A stretch of DNA of 15,305 bases from CAWJHE01 sp964614855. GTDB lineage: Bacteria > Chloroflexota > Anaerolineae > Anaerolineales > UBA4823. The first letter of the stretch is position 1. Every line of letters starts with the position of its first letter. The stretch lies in NCBI GenBank assembly GCA_964614855.1, contig CAZTMX010000059.1, positions 1-15,305 on the forward strand, read 5' to 3'. Below are positions 7,635 to 15,184 of the stretch, one piece after another. Both the position numbers and the translations under genes were made by a program. The notes under the pieces were generated by a model. The model was given only the letters and a program-made list of their open reading frames with translations. It searched no databases and was not told where the DNA came from.

Positions 7635-8755
7635 TTCCCCAATACCTTTTGATAGACCTGCCTGGTCATTTCAGCAGTGCGTTCCCAGGAGAAATTTCCC
7701 GCCTGGATGCGACCTTTTTGCGCAAGCGTCTGCTGCAGCTGCTTATCTCGGAGCAGAAGATCCATGGCCTGTGTGAGCGCATTAATGTCATTGGGTGCGA
7801 CGAGCATACCACCCTCGCCAACCTGGTCTTGCATGGCAGAAACAGCGCTGGTTATGGTGGGTGTACCGCATGCCATCGCTTCCAAAGGGGGAAAGCCAAA
7901 GCCCTCATACAAAGAAGGATAGACGAATATCTCAGACAGGTTGTAGATCAGCGGCAATTCAGGGGCGGGGACATACCCGGTGAAGATGACATGCTTCTCT
8001 ATTCCCAGGTCTTTGATTTGCAGGTGGACTTCATCCACCCCCCAGCCAAAGCGTCCGACGATCACCAGTGGGGGAGGACCGGTCAGCTCAAAAAGCTTGT
8101 GGTAGGCTTTCAATAAGAGCGGCAGGTTTTTGCGCGGTTCGACCAGACCGACATTCAAGATGAATTTTTCGGGGAGTTGATATTTTTCCCGGCATGCATT
8201 CAAAGCCTGGGTATCCTGAATGGGCCGGAAGGCGGAGCTAATACCGAGAGGTATCGTCTGGATCTTCTCCGGGGGGATATGCAGGATTTTGATTGCATCC
8301 CGCCGTGTGGATTCTGAAATCGCGATCAGTGCGTTTGCCCGTTGGGCGCTAAAACGCATTGCCAGGGGAAAAAAGAGGCGCTTGGTCCGGGTATGGTGCT
8401 GCGGAAACAAGAAAAAGGTCATATCATGGAAGGTGACCACCGAAGCACAGGGCAGCGCAATGGGCCTGGTGTAGTGCAGCGAATGAAGCAGCTCTACTCT
8501 TGATTTTCTCGCCAATGAAGGAAGTGTGCTTTGTTCCCAGATCAACCGGCGGGCAGGGCTTATCTCAGGTGTGATCACCCATTGAACACATGAGCTTTCG
8601 AAATTTTGGATCAGCTCCTGACCGTGTTTTTGCGCAAAGACCACCCACTTATCCCCGGAATCCAAAGCTACCAGGGACCGGATGAGCTGGATGATGTAAT
8701 TCCCGGCGCCAACCGGTTCGGGAGGCAAGGCAGTAGCATCGATGCCGATCCGCAT
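7631..8755 (-). CDS. GT4 family glycosyltransferase
   Basis: 374 residues with a GT-B fold. The N-terminal domain begins MRIGIDATALPPEPVGAGNY, the usual opening of this mannosyltransferase-like GT4 subgroup. The C-terminal domain holds FILNVGLVEPRKN (198-210), FTGYVP (258-263) and the donor-binding E-x7-E motif EGFGFPPLE (E284, E292) followed by AMACGTP. Such enzymes transfer a sugar from a nucleotide donor to a lipid-linked acceptor at the cytoplasmic membrane face with retention of configuration. It is the first main gene of the second operon, about 50 bases downstream of a near-consensus promoter. No good Shine-Dalgarno lies at normal spacing: AAGGGA is about 14 bases upstream, inside a possible leader ORF that ends 4 bases before this ATG. 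The family call is secure; the donor sugar is unknown. Confidence 0.92.
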   Translation of the reverse strand: MRIGIDATALPPEPVGAGNYIIQLIRSLVALDSGDKWVVFAQKHGQELIQNFESSCVQWVITPEISPARRLIWEQSTLPSLARKSRVELLHSLHYTRPIALPCASVVTFHDMTFFLFPQHHTRTKRLFFPLAMRFSAQRANALIAISESTRRDAIKILHIPPEKIQTIPLGISSAFRPIQDTQALNACREKYQLPEKFILNVGLVEPRKNLPLLLKAYHKLFELTGPPPLVIVGRFGWGVDEVHLQIKDLGIEKHVIFTGYVPAPELPLIYNLSEIFVYPSLYEGFGFPPLEAMACGTPTITSAVSAMQDQVGEGGMLVAPNDINALTQAMDLLLRDKQLQQTLAQKGRIQAGNFSWERTAEMTRQVYQKVLGK

Positions 8756-8759
8756 AAGG

Positions 8760-8804
8760 CTAAATTTTTCCCTTGTGGTTCGCCGAATTGTTCATGGACT
8801 GCAT
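8760..8804 (-). CDS. Possible 14-codon leader ORF upstream of the GT4 gene
   Basis: The transcript expected from the 8815-8843 promoter would start near 8808. The first ATG (8804) lies only about 4 bases in and opens a 14-codon frame (MQSMNNSANHKGKI) ending in TAG, 4 bases before the GT4 ATG. It would be nearly leaderless. It could couple translation to the GT4 gene, which lacks a well-spaced ribosome site, or it could be chance. There is no composition evidence either way. Confidence 0.25.
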   Translation of the reverse strand: MQSMNNSANHKGKI

Positions 8805-8814
8805 AGTTCCAAGC

Positions 8815-8843
8815 ATGATAATCCAGCCAAACCGGGTTGTCAA
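8815..8843 (-). promoter_or_regulatory. Sigma70-type promoter of the second operon
   Basis: On the minus strand a perfect -35 TTGACA (8843-8838) is followed by 17 bases and a -10 TATCAT (8820-8815, 5 of 6 matches to TATAAT). Start is expected at A8808 or A8807. It lies between an intrinsic terminator and the GT4 gene, where a promoter is expected. Confidence 0.8.
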
Positions 8844-8845
8844 CC
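8835..8845. promoter_or_regulatory. Palindrome covering the -35 box (possible operator)
   Basis: GGTTGACAACC is a perfect 11-base palindrome (odd centre) that contains the whole TTGACA box. It is flanked by further CCGG-type symmetry. A dyad placed exactly on the -35 is a common repressor or activator position. Part of the symmetry is forced by TTGACA itself, so this is suggestive only. Confidence 0.35.
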
Positions 8846-8865
8846 GGTGAAATATTGAAGAGATA

Positions 8866-8901
8866 ACAAAAAACCGGGTTCCCTTGTGAAGAAACCCGGT
8901 T
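8866..8901 (-). terminator. Rho-independent terminator of the first operon
   Basis: On the minus strand, 24 bases after the GT4 (418 aa) stop, a perfect 9-bp stem AACCGGGTT/AACCCGGTT (arms 8901-8893 and 8880-8872) with a 12-base loop runs into TTTTTTGTT (8873-8865). The GC-rich core plus T-run is the standard intrinsic terminator layout. Confidence 0.85.
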
Positions 8902-8925
8902 CTTATTCCCCTTGCTGTCAGCGGC

Positions 8926-10182
8926 TCAGGCAGCAGGTTTGTTCTGATATTTTTCAAGGACGGATGAATAGATTTTGTGGAAACGGCGACCTGCAGCCGG
9001 CCAATTGTAGAGCTGGACGGCTTTCTGGTATCCGTTTTCACCGAGCTGGCGGGCGTACTGCGGGTTTTGTAACAGGACGATGATTGCTTCAGCCAGCATC
9101 GCGTCATCCTGGAAATCTACCAGCAACCCATCTGTCCCTGCGCGTACCACCCAGGGGACTGCTCCGCGCCAGCATCCGATTACCGGTTTCTTAACCGCCC
9201 AGGCTTCTACAAAGGAAATGCCAAAGGATTCATAACCGGATGGGTAGGCAAAGATATCGGGCGCACTGAATAACCAGGATTTCTCATCGTCTGCAAAGTT
9301 ATAGCGGATGATCACCTGTCGGCGTTGTTGCGGCGGCAGTTTTTCAATAAATTGATCGATGATCGCAGCAAATGTTGCCCTGGCGCCGGCAATTAGCAGG
9401 AAGGTCTGGGGAGATACTTCCCACACGCGCGGCATGGCGCGTAACAAGGCATCCACGCCCTTATGCCAACCGAGCTGCCCAATATACCCGACAAGAGGCG
9501 CTTCCGCAGGTACCCCCAGGCGTTGCTTGGCCTCCATGGGATCCGTCTGCTCAAAGGACTTTAGATCAACACCCAGACCGCTGACATACACATTGTCTGC
9601 GTTCGCCCCGCGTTGGATGACATAGTCAGCTTCAAAAGGTGTGTATGCGATATACCCATCGGCCTTCTGGATGGCTTTGTAAATCATCGGACGTTGGAAG
9701 CCCCATTCGTCTTGCGGGTGTAACCCGCCGATCAGTATGCAGGGACGGCCTTTCCTATGAGCTGCATCCAGAGATTGGTACATGTGCAGTAAGGGAAATG
9801 ATGAGGCTGCCAGAAGGTCAAAATCAGCTTCCTGGATTGCTTTGGATAATCCCGGGATAATCGGTCCCTGGTAATAGGTGCGCCAATACTGGTTGCCGGG
9901 CAGGCGCAACCTTCCCAGGTTCACCTGGGGAATGCGGAAAAGCCTGCTGACCCGGCTGGAAACGGAAAAGCGGCGCACTTTTACGCCGTTTAGCTCCTCC
10001 CAACCTGCCGGCATACGCGGCAATTTGGGTTTATTAAAGGCTTCTCCACTGTAGCAGTTGGTGGTGAAGACAGTTACTTCGTTTCCGAATTGCCGTACAA
10101 GCTCTTCGGAGATATGCTGGATTGCCAGCTCTGTCCCGCCTATTCCTGGGAAATATCCCTGAACGACATGCAGGATTTTCAT
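8926..10182 (-). CDS. GT4 family glycosyltransferase
   Basis: 418 residues, GT-B fold. The start MKILHVVQGYFPGIGGTE carries the glycine-rich loop of the acceptor domain. The donor domain includes LVGYIGQLGWHKGVDALL (230-247), a FLLIAGA strand (261-267) and the E-x7-E motif ESFGISFVE (E318, E326), followed by a KKPVIG segment. These place it in GT4, retaining transferases acting at the cytoplasmic face on lipid-linked intermediates. It is the last gene of the first operon and is followed by a strong terminator. The start lies 7 bases after the 904-residue fusion gene; its Shine-Dalgarno AGGA (10188-10191) overlaps that gene's TAG stop, implying coupled translation. Donor and acceptor cannot be read from the sequence. 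Confidence 0.92.
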   Translation of the reverse strand: MKILHVVQGYFPGIGGTELAIQHISEELVRQFGNEVTVFTTNCYSGEAFNKPKLPRMPAGWEELNGVKVRRFSVSSRVSRLFRIPQVNLGRLRLPGNQYWRTYYQGPIIPGLSKAIQEADFDLLAASSFPLLHMYQSLDAAHRKGRPCILIGGLHPQDEWGFQRPMIYKAIQKADGYIAYTPFEADYVIQRGANADNVYVSGLGVDLKSFEQTDPMEAKQRLGVPAEAPLVGYIGQLGWHKGVDALLRAMPRVWEVSPQTFLLIAGARATFAAIIDQFIEKLPPQQRRQVIIRYNFADDEKSWLFSAPDIFAYPSGYESFGISFVEAWAVKKPVIGCWRGAVPWVVRAGTDGLLVDFQDDAMLAEAIIVLLQNPQYARQLGENGYQKAVQLYNWPAAGRRFHKIYSSVLEKYQNKPAA

Positions 10183-10189
10183 TTACATC

Positions 10190-12904
10190 CTAGGTGCGAG
10201 AAAGCCGCCATTGAAGATAGCGCCATGCTCGGTGAAAAACTGCTTTCAATCCTTCTGTGCGTAAAATAAAGAGCATACGCGCCCAAAGGTTCCTGGTTGC
10301 TGGGGCAGGGATATCCAGGGTTGAACGCCGGTCCAGGCGATCTGCGGCATATCCTCCATGTAAGCAATATTTGCGTAGCGGTTCTACAACCTTTGACCAA
10401 TGAAATTGCTCAATCAGGGGATCAAATGCCTGCTGCCAATCGCTTTTCTGATGCGCCAGGAGCCTGTCCAAAGCGGCAGTAATTGCTTCGGGGTCAAATG
10501 GAGGCACAACTTCTCCGAGGTGATATTCCGCCACCCATTCACTGGTGATATCCCCGCTGGTGAGCATCACCGGCAGGCGAGCCCAGATGTAATCCAATAC
10601 CCGCGTACGGATGGAGTAGCGGGTCTCTACATGGATGGGATGCAGCGAAACGCCAATATCTGCTTCATTGAGCAGGGCCTCGCGATCCTGGTACGATACC
10701 CATTCGATGAATAGGATGCTTTTATCCAGTTCGCCGAGATCTTCTACCATCGCCTGGGCTTTCCTTGCCATTTCATGTACCGGCACAAGCGGGTTGGGGT
10801 GGCGAGTGCCCAGGAAAACCAGGCGGGCTTTGGGGTATTTCGCAATCACTTTTGGCCAGGCCTGGATCAAGGAAAGCGGGTCCAGCCAGTTCCAAATTCC
10901 GCCTCCCCAGAGCACGATCTGAGCATCTTCGGGGATGTTTTTGTGCACACCGCGCAACAATTTGGATGTAGTTTGGGGTTCGCGATCCGGAAAACCTATC
11001 CCCACAACATCAATTAGCGATCGGAAACTGGGATCGACGCTAAAGTTTTGCGGGTTCACACGCTCGTTGGCTGCCAGTAGACCCAACCAGAAATCGCGCT
11101 GGCGCTCGTTGCCGCAGATAAAATAATCGCCCAGCCGTAAGATCAGGTTTGTTACCGCCACGCCGTGCAAATTGAGGGCAATCTGTGAATCAGCCGGCTC
11201 ATCCAGGTAATAGTGCAAATTTTCCAGGATGGTTGGATCATACAGGTCAACCACCAGGCGGGTTGTTGTGGAGCCCAGGAATGGAAACTTTTCCACCATG
11301 TAACCAGAAACCAGGGCAACATCGCAGTTTTCCACCAGCACGCGTAAACTTGCCGGGCGTTCTTCCCAATAACGGACAAATTTAATCCCAGGCTCTTGCA
11401 GCTTTGTCTCCCTGGGGATCGCTAACGTAACTTCGATATCCTCCCCGTTGAGGGCGCGCGCAATCTCCAGGTAGCGCATTCCTGGGCCAGCCATTTTTTC
11501 GTCAACGATATCGTTGCTGACAATCAGTAAATGAGGCTTGCGTTTTGCTGGGTCAAACTCTGGCATGGGTTTTGTCCTTCCAGATAATATCAGATTTGTG
11601 TAGTGATTAATGACCAGTTCCCAGGTCATTTCGGGGATGCCGTTCCAGGCAAAGGTCATGGGCATCTCAGCCTGTGTTTTTGCCATCTCGTAATCTGAGA
11701 TCACACGCTGCAACTGCAGGCTGCGCCTCAGGGGCAGCAGCGTGCGCAAATTTCCAACCAGGTTTGCCCAGCCGCGCAAATAAGCCAGGCTGGAAGCCCA
11801 TTTTCCCGACAATAGCGTCCGGCCAAAATTTGCCAGATCCTCTAAAAGGTAATTACGCAAATAAAGAGGTAGATATTCCCCGGTAATTTTAATCGCAAAC
11901 CTGAGACGCCCAAAGACCACGTTCTTGAGTTTGCCTGGAGAAAGCGGCTGCGCTTCGCCAGATGGAACTCGACCGCCAAATGCGTGGAAGATGACTGCTT
12001 TGGGCGCCAGCAGGATTTTGTATCCCCTCAGGCGGGCGCGGTAGCACCATTCCGTATCTTCATAATACATGGGAAAACCTTCGTCCACGGGACCAACTGC
12101 CTGCCAGGCTTGCATGCTGATCAGAGCGGCAGCAAAACAGGCTGAAGGGAGTTCACCCCAGTGATCGAATTGCCCCAAATCCAGGTGACCCAGGGCGTTA
12201 TCTGTGCCCCAGGAAAATGCGCCGACCCTGTTCCCCACGCCATTTAAGAAAGACCTTGCCCACCAAAAGCGCAATTTAGCTGCCACGGCTCCGCATTGCG
12301 GGTTGGCTTCTGCCACGGCAACCATCTGTGCTATGGCATCGGGTTGTAAGTCCAAATCGGGGTTCAACATCAACAGGTATTTAGTGCCATCAGCCAACCC
12401 AGCGCCGCGGTTCATGGCATGTGCCAGGGAGCGCCCCAGGCCATTTTCCAGGCAGGGGAATTGCGGGTAATTGGCTTCCAACCAGGCTACGGTGTCATCC
12501 TGAGAGCCGTTGTCAACGATGATAATGTCAATGGGAGAATAGGTTTGTGCCAACAAGGATGGAATGCAGGTCTCAAGCCATTGCCTGCTGTTGTAGCTGA
12601 CAATTACTGCTGCCACCTTGGGACCGTGCACCGGAGCGTATTGGGGTGGTTGCGGTTGGGCGTCCCCACGCTCCAACAGACCGGCCTCAGCCAGGCATGC
12701 CAGCCCGCCGCGGATCGTGTTTGGCGTGGCGTTTTCAGCCTGGAAATTCTGGATCACCTCATCAAGCGTGTGCTGACCGGCGGCTTTCCACAGAGATATT
12801 AAGGTGTTGTCCAGGGCGATTTTTCCACCCTGGGGCGTTGTAAGCAATGGGCGCGCACCCGAGGAGATGATTTTTACAGAGTCAGGAATGTTGTACGGTT
12901 TCAT
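10190..12904 (-). CDS. Three-domain glycosyltransferase: PqqD-like winged helix, GT2 and GT-B-like domains
   Basis: 904 residues, about three times a normal GT2. Residues about 15-82 resemble PqqD-like/winged-helix modules: a Leu-Asp turn (31-32), ISLWKAAGQHTLDEVIQNF (36-54), and LACLAEAGLLERG (68-80). Residues about 96-345 form a GT2 domain with VAAVIVSYNS (97-106), DNGSQDD (131-137), NPD (181-183) and EDTEWCYRARLRGY (282-295), like rhamnosyltransferases. A helical linker follows. Residues about 456-850 form a GT-B-like domain: EKMAGPGMRYLEIARAL (469-485), DLYDP (553-557), VLWGGGIWNWLDPLSLIQAW (664-683), FLGTRHPNP (697-705) and SIRTRVLDYIWARLPVM (764-780). It probably adds two successive sugars to the same acceptor. 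The N-terminal domain may bind a partner or carrier; its role is unknown. It starts 14 bases after the 452-aa gene, without an obvious Shine-Dalgarno. Confidence 0.85.
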   Translation of the reverse strand: MKPYNIPDSVKIISSGARPLLTTPQGGKIALDNTLISLWKAAGQHTLDEVIQNFQAENATPNTIRGGLACLAEAGLLERGDAQPQPPQYAPVHGPKVAAVIVSYNSRQWLETCIPSLLAQTYSPIDIIIVDNGSQDDTVAWLEANYPQFPCLENGLGRSLAHAMNRGAGLADGTKYLLMLNPDLDLQPDAIAQMVAVAEANPQCGAVAAKLRFWWARSFLNGVGNRVGAFSWGTDNALGHLDLGQFDHWGELPSACFAAALISMQAWQAVGPVDEGFPMYYEDTEWCYRARLRGYKILLAPKAVIFHAFGGRVPSGEAQPLSPGKLKNVVFGRLRFAIKITGEYLPLYLRNYLLEDLANFGRTLLSGKWASSLAYLRGWANLVGNLRTLLPLRRSLQLQRVISDYEMAKTQAEMPMTFAWNGIPEMTWELVINHYTNLILSGRTKPMPEFDPAKRKPHLLIVSNDIVDEKMAGPGMRYLEIARALNGEDIEVTLAIPRETKLQEPGIKFVRYWEERPASLRVLVENCDVALVSGYMVEKFPFLGSTTTRLVVDLYDPTILENLHYYLDEPADSQIALNLHGVAVTNLILRLGDYFICGNERQRDFWLGLLAANERVNPQNFSVDPSFRSLIDVVGIGFPDREPQTTSKLLRGVHKNIPEDAQIVLWGGGIWNWLDPLSLIQAWPKVIAKYPKARLVFLGTRHPNPLVPVHEMARKAQAMVEDLGELDKSILFIEWVSYQDREALLNEADIGVSLHPIHVETRYSIRTRVLDYIWARLPVMLTSGDITSEWVAEYHLGEVVPPFDPEAITAALDRLLAHQKSDWQQAFDPLIEQFHWSKVVEPLRKYCLHGGYAADRLDRRSTLDIPAPATRNLWARMLFILRTEGLKAVFHRAWRYLQWRLSRT

Positions 12905-12918
12905 CGAGGGTTATTCGG

Positions 12919-14277
12919 TTAACCGGGGCGGCTGCCCGACAGGAGCCCTATCTTTTGCAAGATTTTTTCACGCCTGCTTCCGGGCGGAACGATGCGCAAG
13001 CGCGCTTCTTGCAGGCTGGTCAGGAGTTTCCAGCTTTTATTTTGCTGGATATTTGCCAATTGGATCTCAACATTATTCAAGGTCTGCTGTAGAGTTTCGA
13101 TCTTCTCCTGGGAGACAGCCGGTTGGTGTGCCAGCCAGGCCCGTTGAGCTTCCAGCTCCAGGATTCGGTCCTGCACTTTGCACAGGATATGCGACTGGAG
13201 TTCCAGCTTCTGCAAGTCACGTTCGTTGGGCGTGGATACTTCGTGCAATACCTGTTTCCATCTCCAGGCATTTGCAGAGAGCAGCCAATCTTTGCGGATT
13301 GTCATTTGTGCTGCACTTGCTAACTGGTGGCGTAGCTCCGGATTTTCAATTAGCGCTGCCAGGGCTGTCTGCCATTCCTGTTGGCTGGCGGCGAGGTAGC
13401 CGTTTTCACCATGCCGGACGATGGTTTCGTAAGGTTGCATCTTGCTGTAAACACCAGCTGCCCCGATGGCACTGTATTCCAGAAATTTGATATGGCTTTT
13501 TGCCTGGTTGAGAAGGTTATCTTCCAGGGGGGCAATGGCGATATCCACCACCTGTTGGTTAAAATAGGATGCGAAATCGGCATAATCCAACATTTCCAAC
13601 GGCGTCCATTCGACTGTTGGATGGTTGAGAAATTCAGCAGGAGGTTTGCCGCCCCAAAAACGCATGCTTACCCGATCTGCATAACGGTCGAGAATTGGCA
13701 TAAGGGTGGAGGTGATGCTGGATAAGTCGCGGGCGTGTGTATCTCCGCCCATATAGCCAATAACCAATTTCCTGTCTGCGGAGGTTTCAGGCACGGGGTT
13801 GAGCGTCCACAGCCTGTCATGTAAATAATTCGGCAGGAGGCTGATTCTGGGTTGCAGTGGGCGCATGTAATCCAGTAAAAATGGCGTGCTGGTGGTTACC
13901 AGGTCTGCTTCAGCGAGCATCCAGGCCATCGGCGCCAGGTACATCGAGATATCTGGATACGATATATGCTCCTGGGGTATGTCGATGAGCAGGTCATCTG
14001 TTTCGTAGATAACCGGTTTACCCTGCCTGCGTGCCCGCAGAACGATCTCTGTACACTCGCGGGTAAAGCGCGGGAAGTCGCGCTGGATGATGACCATATC
14101 AGCCGGGTCGACCTTCTGTACATCAACCGCATGACCGAGGTTGCCATAGTTTACTTCTATTCCTAGCGCCTGATACGGCGCAAAGCAGCGTAAAACCGGC
14201 AGTACCATTCCCCATGGGGCGGTTGTGTAAACTACGATTTGCCGGATTTCGTGCTTGATAGGTTCTGTGTCGGTCAT
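12919..14277 (-). CDS. GT-B-like glycosyltransferase with C-terminal coiled coil
   Basis: 452 residues. An N-terminal Rossmann-like part opens with IVVYTTAPWG and contains PVIYETDDLLIDIP (88-101), a motif seen in O-antigen and spore-coat-type glycosyltransferases. The donor-type domain has LVIGYMGGDTHARDL (171-185), RFWGGKPP (206-213) and SHIKFLEYSAIGAAGVYS (261-278), the site usually occupied by the E-x7-E region of GT4 enzymes; K264 and E267 are candidate nucleotide-contact residues. Residues about 351-412 are a Gln/Glu/Leu-rich coiled coil, followed by SWKLLTSLQEARLRIVPPGS (415-434), a tail common in large polysaccharide glycosyltransferases. It lies between rmlD (9-base gap) and the 904-aa fusion (14-base gap). 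The glycosyltransferase call is good; family and sugar are not assigned. Confidence 0.82.
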   Translation of the reverse strand: MTDTEPIKHEIRQIVVYTTAPWGMVLPVLRCFAPYQALGIEVNYGNLGHAVDVQKVDPADMVIIQRDFPRFTRECTEIVLRARRQGKPVIYETDDLLIDIPQEHISYPDISMYLAPMAWMLAEADLVTTSTPFLLDYMRPLQPRISLLPNYLHDRLWTLNPVPETSADRKLVIGYMGGDTHARDLSSITSTLMPILDRYADRVSMRFWGGKPPAEFLNHPTVEWTPLEMLDYADFASYFNQQVVDIAIAPLEDNLLNQAKSHIKFLEYSAIGAAGVYSKMQPYETIVRHGENGYLAASQQEWQTALAALIENPELRHQLASAAQMTIRKDWLLSANAWRWKQVLHEVSTPNERDLQKLELQSHILCKVQDRILELEAQRAWLAHQPAVSQEKIETLQQTLNNVEIQLANIQQNKSWKLLTSLQEARLRIVPPGSRREKILQKIGLLSGSRPG

Positions 14278-14286
14278 TTTATTAAC

Positions 14287-15168
14287 TTACGAAACCTGCA
14301 TGGCAAGATTTAGCGCTGTTTGCCAATGCGGCAGCCGCAGGCTGAACGTATGCTCAAATTTTGAACAATCCAGGGCGGAAAACAACGGGCGCACAGCCGG
14401 GGTCGGGAAATCGCTAGTTTGTGCGCCGAGGATTTCTTTTGTCACCTGTTCTTCGGGTTTTGGATCATATTTCAGAATTGTCTGCGCCCACTCCAGGCGG
14501 CTGGCGCTGCCGCTGCCTGCCAGGTGGTACACCCCCCGGCGCTCTGTAAAATACCCGCTTGTCTGAGCTCCGGCTGCAGCGATCATTTGGGCAGTGATTT
14601 CAGCCAGCATGCGCGCCCAGGTGGGGTTGCCAACCTGGTCAGAAACGACGCGCAAGACCGGATTACGCCTGGACCAATTTAGAACCTTTGTCACAAAGCT
14701 GTCTTTGCGCATGCTGTAAACCCAGCTTGTGCGCAGGATAAGCGCGGCCGCATCCGCCTGGATAACTGCCTGTTCCCCGGCGAGTTTGCTCCGCCCATAA
14801 ACATTGAGGGGGTTGGTCTGGTCCGTTTCAAGGTAGAGCGAGCCTTTTTTCCCGTCGAACACATAATCCGTGGAAAAATGGATCAGCGCTGCTCCAAGAT
14901 TTGCAGCCTGTGACGCCAGAATTCCTGGCGCAGTTGCATTAATTGCATACGCCAACCCGGTTTCTTCTTCAGCCCGATCCACTGCGGTATAGGCTGTGGC
15001 ATTGAGGATAAGGTCAGGTTTAACCTCCCGCAGCAGGGGCGCCAGGCTTTGCGGCTGGGCCAGGTCGATTTCCGGGTAATCCAGGGCGATGACTTTTCCC
15101 AACGGCTGCAGGGCTCGCTGGAGCTCCCAACCTAATTGACCGTTTTTCCCTAGTAACAGGATGTTCAT
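14287..15168 (-). CDS. rmlD: dTDP-4-dehydrorhamnose reductase
   Basis: 293 residues, the usual length for RmlD. It performs the NAD(P)H-dependent last step of dTDP-L-rhamnose synthesis. The extended SDR features are GKNGQLG (7-13), LNATAYTAVDRAE (55-67), HFSTDYVFDG (97-106), the catalytic pair YGRSK (Y124, K128), RTSWVY (146-151), QVGNPTW (178-184) and RPLFSALDCSKF (260-271). A longer reading from 15228 would overlap rmlA and add 20 residues lacking family similarity. The ATG at 15168 gives the canonical MNILLLG start; ATG at 15174 is nearly as good. It follows rmlA by 16 bases and precedes a glycosyltransferase by 9, so it sits in one operon. It indicates that rhamnose is a building block here. 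Confidence 0.95.
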   Translation of the reverse strand: MNILLLGKNGQLGWELQRALQPLGKVIALDYPEIDLAQPQSLAPLLREVKPDLILNATAYTAVDRAEEETGLAYAINATAPGILASQAANLGAALIHFSTDYVFDGKKGSLYLETDQTNPLNVYGRSKLAGEQAVIQADAAALILRTSWVYSMRKDSFVTKVLNWSRRNPVLRVVSDQVGNPTWARMLAEITAQMIAAAGAQTSGYFTERRGVYHLAGSGSASRLEWAQTILKYDPKPEEQVTKEILGAQTSDFPTPAVRPLFSALDCSKFEHTFSLRLPHWQTALNLAMQVS

Positions 15169-15184
15169 TGTCATTTCAGGAATA

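Noticed and set aside
8760..9107. 115-codon minus-strand frame across the intergenic region
   Set aside because: It begins inside the 418-aa GT4 gene and reads through the terminator and promoter; no family resemblance. Only its last 14 codons are kept, as a speculative leader ORF.
12916..12925. CGGTTAACCG perfect palindrome between two glycosyltransferase genes
   Set aside because: It overlaps the stop codon of the 452-aa gene, is short, and lacks promoter elements or a T-run around it, so chance is sufficient.
12804..13490. 228-codon open frame on the plus strand
   Set aside because: It lies opposite the well-supported 452-aa and 904-aa glycosyltransferase genes; its translation shows no family motifs and is Cys/Pro/Ser-rich like an antisense shadow.
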